Positions 1 through 14,200 of a stretch of DNA of 64,000 bases are shown here, in pieces. The position numbers and the translations under genes were made by a program. The stretch spans positions 21,330,781 to 21,394,780 of the forward strand of contig NC_079977.1 of NCBI RefSeq assembly GCF_029852145.1, in the 5' to 3' direction. How positions within the stretch are numbered: the stretch's first letter is position 1; every line of letters begins with the position of its first letter. The notes beneath the pieces were generated by a model. It did no database searches. It was given only the letters and a program-made list of their open reading frames with translations, and was not told the DNA's origin. The DNA comes from Microplitis mediator (taxonomy: Eukaryota; Arthropoda; Insecta; Hymenoptera; Braconidae).

Positions 1-3000
1 ACCAAGATTTCAAAAATAAAAGTAAAGTTGTAGGTCTCCCCCGTTTGAAATTGACTAAAAAATACATTTCTGTGAGTCACCCCTTGAGAATCGCCTACTT
101 TATGGCATGAACATTATTTTAAACTCGACAACACATGAAACTCGAATTTCCAGAGTGATTTCGCGATTTTATTCCAAAGTACCAAGATTTCAAAAATAAA
201 AGTAAAGTTGTAGGTCTCCCCCGTTTGAAATTGACTAAAAAATACATTTCTGTGAGTCACCCCGTGAGAATCGCCTACTTTATGGCATGATCATTATTTT
301 AAACTCGACAACACATGAAACTCGAATTTCCAGAGTGATTTCGCGATTTTATTCCAAAGTACCAAGATTTCAAAAATAAAAGTAAAGTTGTAGGTCTCCC
401 CCGTTTGAAATTGACTAAAAAATACATTTCTGTGAGTCACCCCGTGAGAATCGCCTACTTTATGGCATGATCATTATTTTAAACTCGACAACACATGAAA
501 CTCGAATTTCCAGAGTGATTTCGCGATTTTATTCCAAAGTACCAAGATTTCAAAAATAAAAGTAAAGTTGTAGGTCTCCCCCGTTTGAAATTGACTAAAA
601 AATACATTTCTGTGAGTCACCCCTTGAGAATCGCCTACTTTATGGCATGAACATTATTTTAAACTCGACAACACATGAAACTCGAATTTCCAGAGTGATT
701 TCGCGATTTTATTCCAAAGTACCAAGATTTCAAAAATAATAGTAAAGTTGTAGGTCTCCCCCATTTGGAATTGACTAAAAAATACATTTCTGTGAGTCAC
801 CCCGTGAGAATCGCCTACTTTATGGCATGATCATTATTTTAAACTCGACAACACATGAAACTCGAATTTCCAGAGTGATTTCGCGATTTTATTCCAAAGT
901 ACCAAGATTTCAAAAATAAAAGTAAAGTTGTAGGTCTCCCCCGTTTGAAATTGACTAAAAAATACATTTCTGTGAGTCACCCCGTGAGAATCGCCTACTT
1001 TATGGCATGATCATTATTTTAAACTCGACAACACATGAAACTCGAATTTCCAGAGTGATTTCGCGATTTTATTCCAAAGTACCAAGATTTCAAAAATAAA
1101 AGTAAAGTTGTAGGTCTCCCCCGTTTGAAATTGACTAAAAAATACATTTCTGTGAGTCACCCCGTGAGAATCGCCTACTTTATGGCATGATCATTATTTT
1201 AAACTCGACAACACATGAAACTCGAATTTCCAGAGTGATTTCGCGATTTTATTCCAAAGTACCAAGATTTCAAAAATAAAAGTAAAGTTGTAGGTCTCCC
1301 CCGTTTGAAATTGACTAAAAAATACATTTCTGTGAGTCACCCCTTGAGAATCGCCTACTTTATGGCATGAACATTATTTTAAACTCGACAACACATGAAA
1401 CTCGAATTTCCAGAGTGATTTCGCGATTTTATTCCAAAGTACCAAGATTTCAAAAATAATAGTAAAGTTGTAGGTCTCCCCCATTTGGAATTGACTAAAA
1501 AATACATTTCTGTGAGTCACCCCGTGAGAATCGCCTACTTTATGGCATGATCATTATTTTAAACTCGACAACACATGAAACTCGAATTTCCAGAGTGATT
1601 TCGCGATTTTATTCCAAAGTACCAAGATTTCAAAAATAATAGTAAAGTTGTAGGTCTCCCCCATTTGGAATTGACTAAAAAATACATTTCTGTGAGTCAC
1701 CCCGTGAGAATCGCCTACTTTATGGCATGATCATTATTTTAAACTCGACAACACATGAAACTCGAATTTCCAGAGTGATTTCGCGATTTTATTCCAAAGT
1801 ACCAAGATTTCAAAAATAATAGTAAAGTTGTAGGTCTCCCCCATTTGGAATTGACTAAAAAATACATTTCGGTGAGTCACCCCGTGAGAATCGCCTACTT
1901 TATGGCATGATCATTATTTTAAACTCGACAACACATGAAACTCGAATTTCCAGAGTGATTTCGCGATTTTATTCCAAAGTACCAAGATTTCAAAAATAAA
2001 AGTAAAGTTGTAGGTCTCCCCCGTTTGAAATTGACTAAAAAATACATTTCTGTGAGTCACCCCGTGAGAATCGCCTACTTTATGGCATGATCATTATTTT
2101 AAACTCGACAACACATGAAACTCGAATTTCCAGAGTGATTTCGCGATTTTATTCCAAAGTACCAAGATTTCAAAAATAAAAGTAAAGTTGTAGGTCTCCC
2201 CCGTTTGAAATTGACTAAAAAATACATTTCTGTGAGTCACCCCGTGAGAATCGCCTACTTTATGGCATGATCATTATTTTAAACTCGACAACACATGAAA
2301 CTCGAATTTCCAGAGTGATTTCGCGATTTATTCCAAAGTACCAAGATTTCAAAAATAAAAGTAAAGTTGTAGGTCTCCCCCGTTTGAAATTGACTAAAAA
2401 ATACATTTCTGTGAGTCACCCCGTGAGAATCGCCTACTTTATGGCATGATCATTATTTTAAACTCGACAACACATGAAACTCGAATTTCCAGAGTGATTT
2501 CGCGATTTTATTCCAAAGTACCAAGATTTCAAAAATAAAAGTAAAGTTGTAGGTCTCCCCCGTTTGAAATTGACTAAAAAATACATTTCTGTGAGTCACC
2601 CCGTGAGAATCGCCTACTTTATGGCATGAACATTATTTTAAACTCGACAACACATGAAACTCGAATTTCCAGAGTGATTTCGCGATTTTATTCCAAAGTA
2701 CCAAGATTTCAAAAATAATAGTAAAGTTGTAGGTCTCCCCCATTTGAAGACTAAAAAATACATTTCTGTGAGTCACCCCTTGAGAATCGCCTACTTTATG
2801 GCATGATCATTATTTTAAACTCGACAACACATGAAACTCGAATTTCCAGAGTGATATCGCGATTTTATTCCAAAGTACCAAGATTCAAAAATAATAGTAA
2901 AGTTGTAGGTCTCCCCCATTTGGAATTGACTAAAAAATACATTTCTGTGAGTCACCCCGTGAGAATCGCCTACTTTATGGCATGATCATTATTTTAAACT

Positions 3001-5236
3001 CGACAACACATGAAACTCGAATTTCCAGAGTGATTTCGCGATTTTATTCCAAAGTACCAAGATTTCAAAAATAATAGTAAAGTTGTAGGTCTCCCCATTT
3101 GAAGACTGAAAAATACATTTCTGTGAGTCACCCCGTGAGAATCGCCTACTTTATGGCATGAACATTATTTTCAACTCGACAACACATGAAACTCGAATTT
3201 CCAGAGTGATTTCGCGATTTTATTCCAAAGTACCAAGATTTCAAAAATAATAGTAAAGTTGTAGGTCTCCCCCATTTGGAATTGACTAAAAAATACATTT
3301 CCTGTGAGTCACCCCGTGAGAATCGCCTACTTTATGGCATGATCATTATTTTAAAACTCGACAACACATGAATACTCGAATTTCCAGAGTGATTTCGCGA
3401 TTTTATTCCAAAGTACCAAGATTTCAAAAATAATAGTAAAGTTGTAGGTCTCCCCCATTTGAAGACTAAAAAATACATTTCTGTGAGTCACCCCTTGAGA
3501 ATCGCCTACTTTATGGCATGATCATTATTTTAAACTCGACAACACATGAAACTCGAATTTCCAGAGTGATTTCGCGATTTTATTCCAAAGTACCAAGATT
3601 TCAAAAATAATAGTAAAGTTGTAGGTCTCCCCCATTTGAATTGACTAAAAAATACATTTCGGTGAGTCACCCCGTGAGAATCGCCTACTTTATGGCATGA
3701 TCATTATTTTAAACTCGACAACACATGAAACTCGAATTTCCAGAGTGATTTCGCGATTTTATTCCAAAGTACCAAGATTTCAAAAATAATAGTAAAGTTG
3801 TAGGTCTCCCCATTTGAAGACTGAAAAAATACATTTCGGTGAGTCACCCCGTGAGAATCGCCTACTTTATGGCATGATCATTATTTTAAACTCGACACAC
3901 ATGAAACTCGAATTTCCAGAGTGATTTCGCGATTTTATTCCAAAGTACCAAGATTTCAAAAATAATAGTAAAGTTGTAGGTCTCCCCCATTTGGAATTGA
4001 CTAAAAATACATTTCTGTGAGTCACCCCGTGAGAATCGCCTACTTTATGGCATGATCATTATTTTAAACTCGACAACACATGAAACTCGAATTTCCAGAG
4101 TGATTTCGCGATTTTATTCCAAAGTACCAAGATTTCAAAAATAATAGTAAAGTTGTAGGTCTCCCCCATTTGGAATTGACTAAAAAATACATTTCTGTGA
4201 GTCACCCCCGTGAGAATCGCCTACTTTATGGCATGATCATTATTTTAAACTCGACAACACATGAAACTCGAATTTCCAGAGTGATTTCGCGATTTTATTC
4301 CAAAGTACCAAGATTTCAAAAATAATAGTAAAGTTGTAGGTCTCCCCCATTTGAAGACTAAAAAATACATTTCTGTGAGTCACCCCGTGAGAATCGCCTA
4401 CTTTATGGCATGATCATTATTTTAAACTCGACAACACATGAAACTCGAATTTCCAGAGTGATTTCGCGATTTTATTCCAAAGTACCAAGATTTCAAAAAT
4501 AATAGTAAAGTTGTAGGTCTCCACCATTTGGAATTGACTAAAAAATACATTTCTGTGAGTCACCCCGTGAGAATCGCCTACTTTATGGCATGATCATTAT
4601 TTTAAACTCGACAACACATGAAACTCGAATTTCCAGAGTGATTTCGCGATTTCATTCCAAAGTACCAAGATTTCAAAAATAATAGTAAAGTTGTAGGTCT
4701 CCCCCATTTGGAATTGACTAAGAAATACATTTCTGTGAGTCACCCCGTGAGAATCGCCTACTTTATGGCATGATCATTATTTTAAACTCGACAACACATG
4801 AAACTCGAATTTCCAGAGTGATTTCGCGATTTTATTCCAAAGTACCAAGATTTCAAAAATAATAGTAAAGTTGTAGGTCTCCCCCATTTGAAGACTGAAA
4901 AATACATTTCTGTGAGTCACCCCGTGAGAATCGCCTACTTTATGGCATGATCATTATTTTAAACTCGACAACACATGAAACTCGAATTTCCAGAGTGATT
5001 TCGCGATTTATTCCAGAGTACCAAGATTTCAAAAATAATAGTAAAGTTGTAGGTCTCCCCCATTTGGAATTGACTAAAAAATTACATTTCTGTGAGTCAC
5101 CCCGTGAGAATCGCCTACTTTATGGCATGATCATTATTTTAAACTCGACAACACATGAAACTCGAATTTCCAGAGTGATTTCGCGATTTTATTCCAAAGT
5201 ACCAAGATTTCAAAAATAATAGTAAAGTTGTAGGTC
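1..5236 (+). repeat. 180-bp satellite array, forward block (unpolished from ~2330)
   Basis: About 29 head-to-tail monomers. Positions 1-2330 keep an exact 180 bp register. Diagnostic words in each monomer are TGTGAGTCACCCC, TTTATGGCATGA, CTCGACAACACATGAAAC and AAAGTTGTAGGTCTCC. Variant sites define subtypes: AATAAAAG with CCGTTTGAAATTG, AATAATAG with CCATTTGGAATTG, and a shorter form in which GGAATTGAC becomes GAAGACT (about 177 bp). CCCCGTGAG alternates with CCCCTTGAG, and GATCATT with GAACATT. From ~2330 scattered one-base indels appear, mostly in homopolymer runs. One strand has a 60-codon stretch per monomer, but it is closed by an in-frame TAA in intact monomers, so no protein is encoded. 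The satellite family is not one I recognise. Confidence 0.98.
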
Positions 5237-8200
5237 CAAATGGGGGAGACCTACAACTTTACTATTATTTTTGAAATCTTGGTACTTTGGAATAAAATCG
5301 CGAAATCACTCTGGAAATTCGAGTTTCATGTGTTGTCGAGTTTAAAATAATGATCATGCCATAAAGTAGGCGATTCTCACGGGGTGACTCACAGAAATGT
5401 ATTTTTTAGTCAATTCCAAATGGGGGAGACCTACAACTTTACTATTATTTTTGAAATCTTGGTACTCTGGAATAAAATCGCGAAATCACTCTGGAAATTC
5501 GAGTTTCATGTGTTGTCGAGTTTTAAAATAATGATCATGCCATAAAGTAGGCGATTCTCACGGGGTGACTCACAGAAAATGTATTTTTCAGTCTTCAAAT
5601 GGGGGAGACCTACAACTTTACTATTATTTTTGAAATCTTGGTACTTTGGAATAAAATCGCGAAATCACTCTGGAAATTCGAGTTTCATGTGTTGTCGAGT
5701 TTAAAATAATGATCATGCCATAAAGTAGGCGATTCTCACGGGGTGACTCACAGAAATGTATTTCTTAGTCAATTCCAAATGGGGGAGACCTACAACTTTA
5801 CTATTATTTTTGAAATCTTGGTACTTTGGAATGAAATCGCGAAATCACTCTGGAAATTCGAGTTTCATGTGTTGTCGAGTTTAAAATAATGATCATGCCA
5901 TAAAGTAGGCGATTCTCACGGGGTGACTCACAGAAATGTATTTTTTAGTCAATTCCAAATGGTGGAGACCTACAACTTTACTATTATTTTTGAAATCTTG
6001 GTACTTTGGAATAAAATCGCGAAATCACTCTGGAAATTCGAGTTTCATGTGTTGTCGAGTTTAAAATAATGATCATGCCATAAAGTAGGCGATTCTCACG
6101 GGGGGTGACTCACAGAAATGTATTTTTTAGTCTTCAAATGGGGGAGACCTACAACTTTACTATTATTTTTGAAATCTTGGTACTTTGGAATAAAATCGCG
6201 AAATCACTCTGGAAATTCGAGTTTCATGTGTTGTCGAGTTTAAAATAATGATCATGCCATAAAGTAGGCGATTCTCACGGGGTGACTCACAGAAATGTAT
6301 TTTTTAGTCAATTCCAAATGGGGGAGACCTACAACTTTACTATTATTTTTGAAATCTTGGTACTTTGGAATAAAATCGCGAAATCACTCTGGAAATTCGA
6401 GTTTCATGTGTTGTCGAGTTTAAAATAATGATCATGCCATAAAGTAGGCGATTCTCACGGGGTGACTCACAGAAATGTATTTTTTAGTCAATTCCAAATG
6501 GGGGGAGACCTACACTTTACTATTATTTTTGAAATCTTGGTACTTTGGAATAAAATCGCGAAATCACTCTGGAAATTCGAGTTTCATGTGTTGTCGAGTT
6601 TTAAAATAATGATCATGCCATAAAGTAGGCGATTCTCACGGGGTGACTCACCGAAATGTATTTTTCAGTCTTCAAATGGGGGAGACCTACAACTTTACTA
6701 TTATTTTTGAAATCTTGGTACTTTGGAATAAAATCGCGAAATCACTCTGGAAATTCGAGTTTCATGTGTTGTCGAGTTTAAAATAATGATCATGCCATAA
6801 AGTAGGCGATTCTCACGGGGTGACTCACCGAAATGTATTTTTTAGTCAATTCCAAATGGGGGAGACCTACAACTTTACTATTATTTTTGAAATCTTGGTA
6901 CTTTGGAATAAAATCGCGAAATCACTCTGGAAATTCGAGTTTCATGTGTTGTCGAGTTTAAAATAATGATCATGCCATAAAGTAGGCGATTCTCAAGGGG
7001 TGACTCACAGAAATGTATTTTTTAGTCTTCAAATGGGGAGACCTACAACTTTACTATTATTTTTGAAATCTTGGTACTTTGGAATAAAATCGCGAATCAC
7101 TCTGGAAATTCGAGTTTCATGTGTTGTCGAGTTTAAAATAATGATCATGCCATAAAGTAGGCGATTCTCACGGGGTGACTCACAGAAATGTATTTTTTAG
7201 TCAATTCCAAATGGGGGAGACCTACAACTTTACTATTATTTTTGAAATCTTGGTACTTTGGAATAAAATCGCGAAATCACTCTGGAAATTCGAGTTTCAT
7301 GTGTTGTCGAGTTGAAAATAATGTTCATGCCATAAAGTAGGCGATTCTCACGGGGTGACTCACAGAAATGTATTTTTCAGTCTTCAAATGGGGGAGACCT
7401 ACAACTTTACTATTATTTTGAAATCTTGGTACTTTGGAATAAAATCGCGAAATCACTCTGGAAATTCGAGTTTCATGTGTTGTCGAGTTTAAAATAATGA
7501 TCATGCCATAAAGTAGGCGATTCTCACGGGGTGACTCACAGAAATGTATTTTTTAGTCAATTCCAAATGGGGGAGACCTACAACTTTACTATTATTTTTG
7601 AAATCTTGGTACTTTGAATAAAATCGCGATATCACTCTGGAAATTCGAGTTTCATGTGTTGTCGAGTTTAAAATAATGATCATGCCATAAAGTAGGCGAT
7701 TCTCAAGGGGTGACTCACAGAAATGTATTTTTTAGTCTTCAAATGGGGGAGACCCTACAACTTTACTATTATTTTTGAAATCTTGGTACTTTGGAATAAA
7801 ATCGCGAAATCACTCTGGAAATTCGAGTTTCATGTGTTGTCGAGTTTAAAATAATGTTCATGCCATAAAGTAGGCGATTCTCACGGGGTGACTCACAGAA
7901 ATGTATTTTTTAGTCAATTCAAACGGGGGAGACCTACAACTTTACTTTATTTTTGAAATCTTGGTACTTTGGAATAAAATCGCGAAATCACTCTGGAAAT
8001 TCGAGTTTCATGTGTTGTCGAGTTTAAAATAATGATCATGCCATAAAGTAGGCGATTCTCACGGGGTGACTCACAGAAATGTATTTTTTAGTCAATTTCA
8101 AACGGGGGAGACCTACAACTTTACTTTTATTTTTGAAATCTTGGTACTTTGGAATAAAATCGCGAAATCACTCTGGAAATTCGAGTTTCATGTGTTGTCG

Positions 8201-11200
8201 AGTTTAAAATAATGATCATGCCATAAAGTAGGCGATTCTCACGGGGTGACTCACAGAAATGTATTTTTTAGTCAATTTCAAACGGGGGAGACCTACAACT
8301 TTACTTTTATTTTTGAAATCTTGGTACTTTGGAATAAAATCGCGAAATCACTCTGGAAATTCGAGTTTCATGTGTTGTCGAGTTTAAATAATGATCATGC
8401 CATAAAGTAGGCGATTCTCACGGGGTGACTCACAGAAATGTATTTTTTAGTCAATTTCAAACGGGGAGACCTACAACTTTACTTTATTTTTGAAATCTTG
8501 GTACTTTGGAATAAAATCGCGAAATCACTCTGGAAATTCGAGTTTCATGTGTTGTCGAGTTTAAAATAATGATCATGCCATAAAGTAGGCGATTCTCACG
8601 GGGTGACTCACCGAAATGTATTTTTTAGTCAATTCCAAATGGGGGAGACCTACAACTTTACTATTATTTTTGAAATCTTGGTACTTGGAATAAAATCGCG
8701 AAATCACTCTGGAAATTCGAGTTTCATGTGTTGTCGAGTTTAAAATAATGATCATGCCATAAAGTAGGCGATTCTCACGGGGTGACTCACAGAAATGTAT
8801 TTTTTAGTCAATTCCAAATGGGGGAGACCTACAACTTTACTATTATTTTTGAAATCTTGGTACTTTGGAATAAAATCGCGAAATCACTCTGGAAATTCGA
8901 GTTTCATGTGTTGTCGAGTTTAAAATAATGATCATGCCATAAAGTAGGCGATTCTCACGGGGTGACTCACAGAAATGTATTTTTTAGTCAATTCCAAATG
9001 GGGGAGACCTACAACTTTACTATTATTTTTGAAATCTTGGTACTTTGGAATAAAATCGCGAAATCACTCTGGAAATTCGAGTTTCATGTGTTGTCGAGTT
9101 TAAAATAATGTTCATGCCATAAAGTAGGCGATTCTCAAGGGGTGACTCACAGAAATGTATTTTTTAGTCAATTTCAAACGGGGAGACCTACAACTTTACT
9201 TTTATTTTTGAAATCTTGGTACTTTGGAATAAAATCGCGAAATCACTCTGGAAATTCGAGTTTCATGTGTTGTCGAGTTTAAAATAATGATCATGCCATA
9301 AAGTAGGCGATTCTCACGGGGTGACTCACAGAAATGTATTTTTTAGTCAATTTCAAACGGGGAGACCTACAACTTTACTTTTATTTTTGAAATCTTGGTA
9401 CTTTGGAATGAAAATCGCGAAATCACTCTGGAAATTCGAGTTTCATGTGTTGTCGAGTTTAAAATAATGATCATGCCATAAAGTAGGCGATTCTCACGGG
9501 GTGACTCACAGAAATGTATTTTTTAGTCAATTTCAAACGGGGGAGACCTACAACTTTACTTTTATTTTGAAATCTTGGTACTTTGGAATAAAATCGCGAA
9601 ATCACTCTGGAAATTCGAGTTTCATGTGTTGTCGAGTTTAAATAATGATCATGCCATAAAGTAGGCGATTCTCACGGGGTGACTCACAGAAATGTATTTT
9701 TTAGTCAATTCCAAATGGGGGAGACCTACAACTTTACTATTATTTTTGAAATCTTGGTACTTTGGAATAAAATCGCGAAATCACTCTGGAAATTCGAGTT
9801 TCATGTGTTGTCGAGTTTAAAATAATGTTCATGCCATAAAGTAGGCGATTCTCAAGGGGTGACTCACAGAAATGTATTTTTTAGTCAATTTCAAACGGGG
9901 GAGACCTACAACTTTACTTTTATTTTTGAAATCTTGGTACTTTGGAATAAAATCGCGAAATCACTCTGGAAATTCGAGTTTCATGTGTTGTCGAGTTTAA
10001 AATAATGATCATGCCATAAAGTAGGCGATTCTCACGGGGTGACTCACAGAAATGTATTTTTTAGTCAATTTCAAACGGGGGAGACCTACAACTTTACTTT
10101 TATTTTTGAAATCTTGGTACTTTGGAATAAATCGCGAAATCACTCTGGAAATTCGAGTTTCATGTGTTGTCGAGTTTAAAATAATGATCATGCCATAAAG
10201 TAGGCGATTCTCACGGGGTGACTCACAGAAATGTATTTTTTAGTCAATTTCAAACGGGGGAGACCTACAACTTTACTTTTATTTTTGAAATCTTGGTACT
10301 TTGGAATAAAATCGCGAAATCACTCTGGAAATTCGAGTTTCATGTGTTGTCGAGTTTAAAATAATGTTCATGCCATAAAGTAGGCGATTCTCAAGGGGTG
10401 ACTCACAGAATGTATTTTTTAGTCAATTTCAAACGGGGGAGACCTACAACTTTACTTTTATTTTGAAATCTTGGTACTTTGGAATAAAATCGCGAAATCA
10501 CTCTGGAAATTCGAGTTTCATGTGTTGTCGAGTTTAAAATAATGATCATGCCATAAAGTAGGCGATTCTCACGGGGTGACTCACAGAAATGTATTTTTTA
10601 GTCAATTTCAAACGGGGGAGACCTACAACTTTACTTTTATTTTTGAAATCTTGGTACTTTGGAATAAAATCGCGAAATCACTCTGGAAATTCGAGTTTCA
10701 TGTGTTGTCGAGTTTAAAATAATGTTCATGCCATAAAGTAGGCGATTCTCACGGGGTGACTCACAGAAATGTATTTTTTAGTCAATTTCAAACGGGGGAG
10801 ACCTACAACTTTACTTTTATTTTTGAAATCTTGGTACTTTGGAATAAAATCGCGAAATCACTCTGGAAATTCGAGTTTCATGTGTTGTCGAGTTTAAAAT
10901 AATGATCATGCCATAAAGTAGGCGATTCTCACGGGGTGACTCACAGAAATGTATTTTTTAGTCAATTTCAAACGGGGGAGACCTACAACTTTACTTTTAT
11001 TTTTGAAATCTTGGTACTTTGGAATAAAATCGCGAAATCACTCTGGAAATTCGAGTTTCATGTGTTGTCGAGTTTAAAATAATGTTCATGCCATAAAGTA
11101 GGCGATTCTCAAGGGGGTGACTCACAGAAATGTATTTTTAGTCAATTTCAAACGGGGGAGACCTACAACTTTACTTTTATTTTTGAAATCTTGTACTTTG

Positions 11201-14200
11201 GAATAAAATCGCGAAATCACTCTGGAAATTCGAGTTTCATGTGTTGTCGAGTTTAAAATAATGATCATGCCATAAAGTAGGCGATTCTCACGGGGTGACT
11301 CACAGAAATGTATTTTTTAGTCAATTTCAAACGGGGGAGACCTACAACTTTACTTTTATTTTTGAAATCTTGGTACTTGGAATAAATCGCGAATCACTCT
11401 GGAAATTCGAGTTTCATGTGTTGTCGAGTTTAAAATAATGATCATGCCATAAAGTAGGCGATTCTCACGGGGTGACTCACAGAAATGTATTTTTTAGTCA
11501 ATTTCAAACGGGGGAGACCTACAACTTTACTTTATTTTGAAATCTTGGTACTTTGGAATAAAATCGCGAAATCACTCTGGAAATTCGAGTTTCATGTGTT
11601 GTCGAGTTTAAAATAATGTTCATGCCATAAAGTAGGCGATTCTCAAGGGGTGACTCACAGAAATGTATTTTTTAGTCAATTTCAAACGGGGGAGACCTAC
11701 AACTTTACTTTTATTTTTGAAATCTTGTACTTTGGAATAAAATCGCGAAATCACTCTGGAAATTCGAGTTTCATGTGTTGTCGAGTTTAAAATAATGATC
11801 ATGCCATAAAGTAGGCGATTCTCACGGGGTGACTCACAGAAATGTATTTTTTAGTCAATTTCAAACGGGGGAGACCTACAACTTTACTTTTATTTTTGAA
11901 ATCTTGGTACTTTGGAATAAATCGCGAAATCACTCTGGAAATTCGAGTTTCATGTGTTGTCGAGTTTAAAATAATGATCATGCCATAAAGTAGGCGATTC
12001 TCAAGGGGTGACTCACAGAAATGTATTTTTTAGTCTTCAAATGGGGGAGACCTACAACTTTACTATTATTTTTGAAATCTTGGTACTTTGGAATAAAAAT
12101 CGCGAAATCACTCTGGAAATTCGAGTTTCATGTGATGTCGAGTTTAAAATAATGATCATGCCATAAAGTAGGCGATTCTCACGGGGTGACTCACAGAAAT
12201 GTATTTTTTAGTCAATTTCAAACGGGGGAGACCTACAACTTTACTATTATTTTTGAAATCTTGGTACTTTGGAATAAAATCGCGAATCACTCTGGAAATT
12301 CGAGTTTCATGTGTTGTCGAGTTTAAAATAATGATCATGCATAAAGTAGGCGATTCTCACGGGGGTGACTCACAGAAATGTATTTTTTAGTCAATTTCAA
12401 ACGGGGGAGACCTACAACTTTACTATTATTTTTGAAATCTTGGTACTTTGGAATAAAATCGCGAAATCACTCTGGAAATTCGAGTTTCATGTGTTGTCGA
12501 GTTTAAAATAATGATCATGCCATAAAGTAGGCGATTCTCACGGGGTGACTCACAGAAATGTATTTTTTAGTCAATTTCAAACGGGGGAGACCTACAACTT
12601 TACTATTATTTTTGAAATCTTGGTACTTTGGAATAAAATCGCGAAATCACTCTGGAAATTCGAGTTTCATGTGTTGTCGAGTTTAAAATAATGATCATGC
12701 CATAAAGTAGGCGATTCTCACGGGGTGACTCACAGAAATGTATTTTTTAGTCAATTTCAAACGGGGGAGACCTACAACTTTACTTTTATTTTTGAAATCT
12801 TGGTACTTTGGAATAAAATCGCGAAATCACTCTGGAAATTCGAGTTTCATGTGTTGTCGAGTTTAAAATAATGATCATGCCATAAAGTAGGCGATTCTCA
12901 CGGGGTGACTCCACAGAAATGTATTTTTTAGTCAATTTCAAACGGGGGAGACCTACAACTTTACTTTTATTTTTGAAATCTTGGTACTTTGGAATAAAAT
13001 CGCGAAATCACTCTGGAAATTCGAGTTTCATGTGTTGTCGAGTTTAAATAATGTTCATGCCATAAAGTAGGCGATTCTCAAGGGGGTGACTCACAGAAAT
13101 GTATTTTTAGTCAATTTCAAACGGGGGAGACCTACAACTTTACTTTATTTTGAAATCTTGGTACTTTGGAATAAAATCGCGAAATCACTCTGGAAATTCG
13201 AGTTTCATGTGTTGTCGAGTTTAAAATAATGTTCATGCCATAAAGTAGGCGATTCTCACGGGGTGACTCACAGAAATGTATTTTTTAGTCAATTTCAAAC
13301 GGGGGAGACCTACAACTTTACTTTTATTTTTGAAATCTTGGTACTTTGGAATAAAATCGCGAAATCACTCTGGAAATTCGAGTTTCATGTGTTGTCGAGT
13401 TTAAAATAATGATCATGCCATAAAGTAGGCGATTCTCAAGGGGTGACTCACAGAAATGTATTTTTTAGTCTTCAAATGGGGGAGACCTACAACTTTACTA
13501 TTATTTTTGAAATCTTGGTACTTTGGAATAAAATCGCGAAATCACTCTGGAAATTCGAGTTTCATGTGATGTCGAGTTAAAATAATGATCATGCCATAAA
13601 GTAGGCGATTCTCACGGGGTGACTCACAGAAATGTATTTTTTAGTCAATTTCAAACGGGGGAGACCTACAACTTTACTATTATTTTTGAAATCTTGGTAC
13701 TTTGGAATAAAATCGCGAAATCACTCTGGAAATTCGAGTTTCATGTGTTGTCGAGTTTAAAATAATGATCATGCCATAAAGTAGGCGATTCTCACGGGGT
13801 GACTCACAGAAATGTATTTTTTAGTCAATTTCAAACGGGGGAGACCTACAACTTTACTATTATTTTGAAATCTTGGTACTTTGGAATAAAATCGCGAAAT
13901 CACTCTGGAAATTCGAGTTTCATGTGTTGTCGAGTTTAAAATAATGATCATGCCATAAAGTAGGCGATTCTCACGGGGTGACTCACAGAAATGTATTTTT
14001 TAGTCAATTTCAAACGGGGGAGACCTACAACTTTACTATTATTTTTGAAATCTTGGTACTTTGGAATAAAATCGCGAAATCACTCTGGAAATTCGAGTTT
14101 CATGTGTTGTCGAGTTTAAAATAATGATCATGCCATAAAGTAGGCGATTCTCACGGGGTGACTCACAGAAATGTATTTTTTAGTCAATTCCAAATGGGGG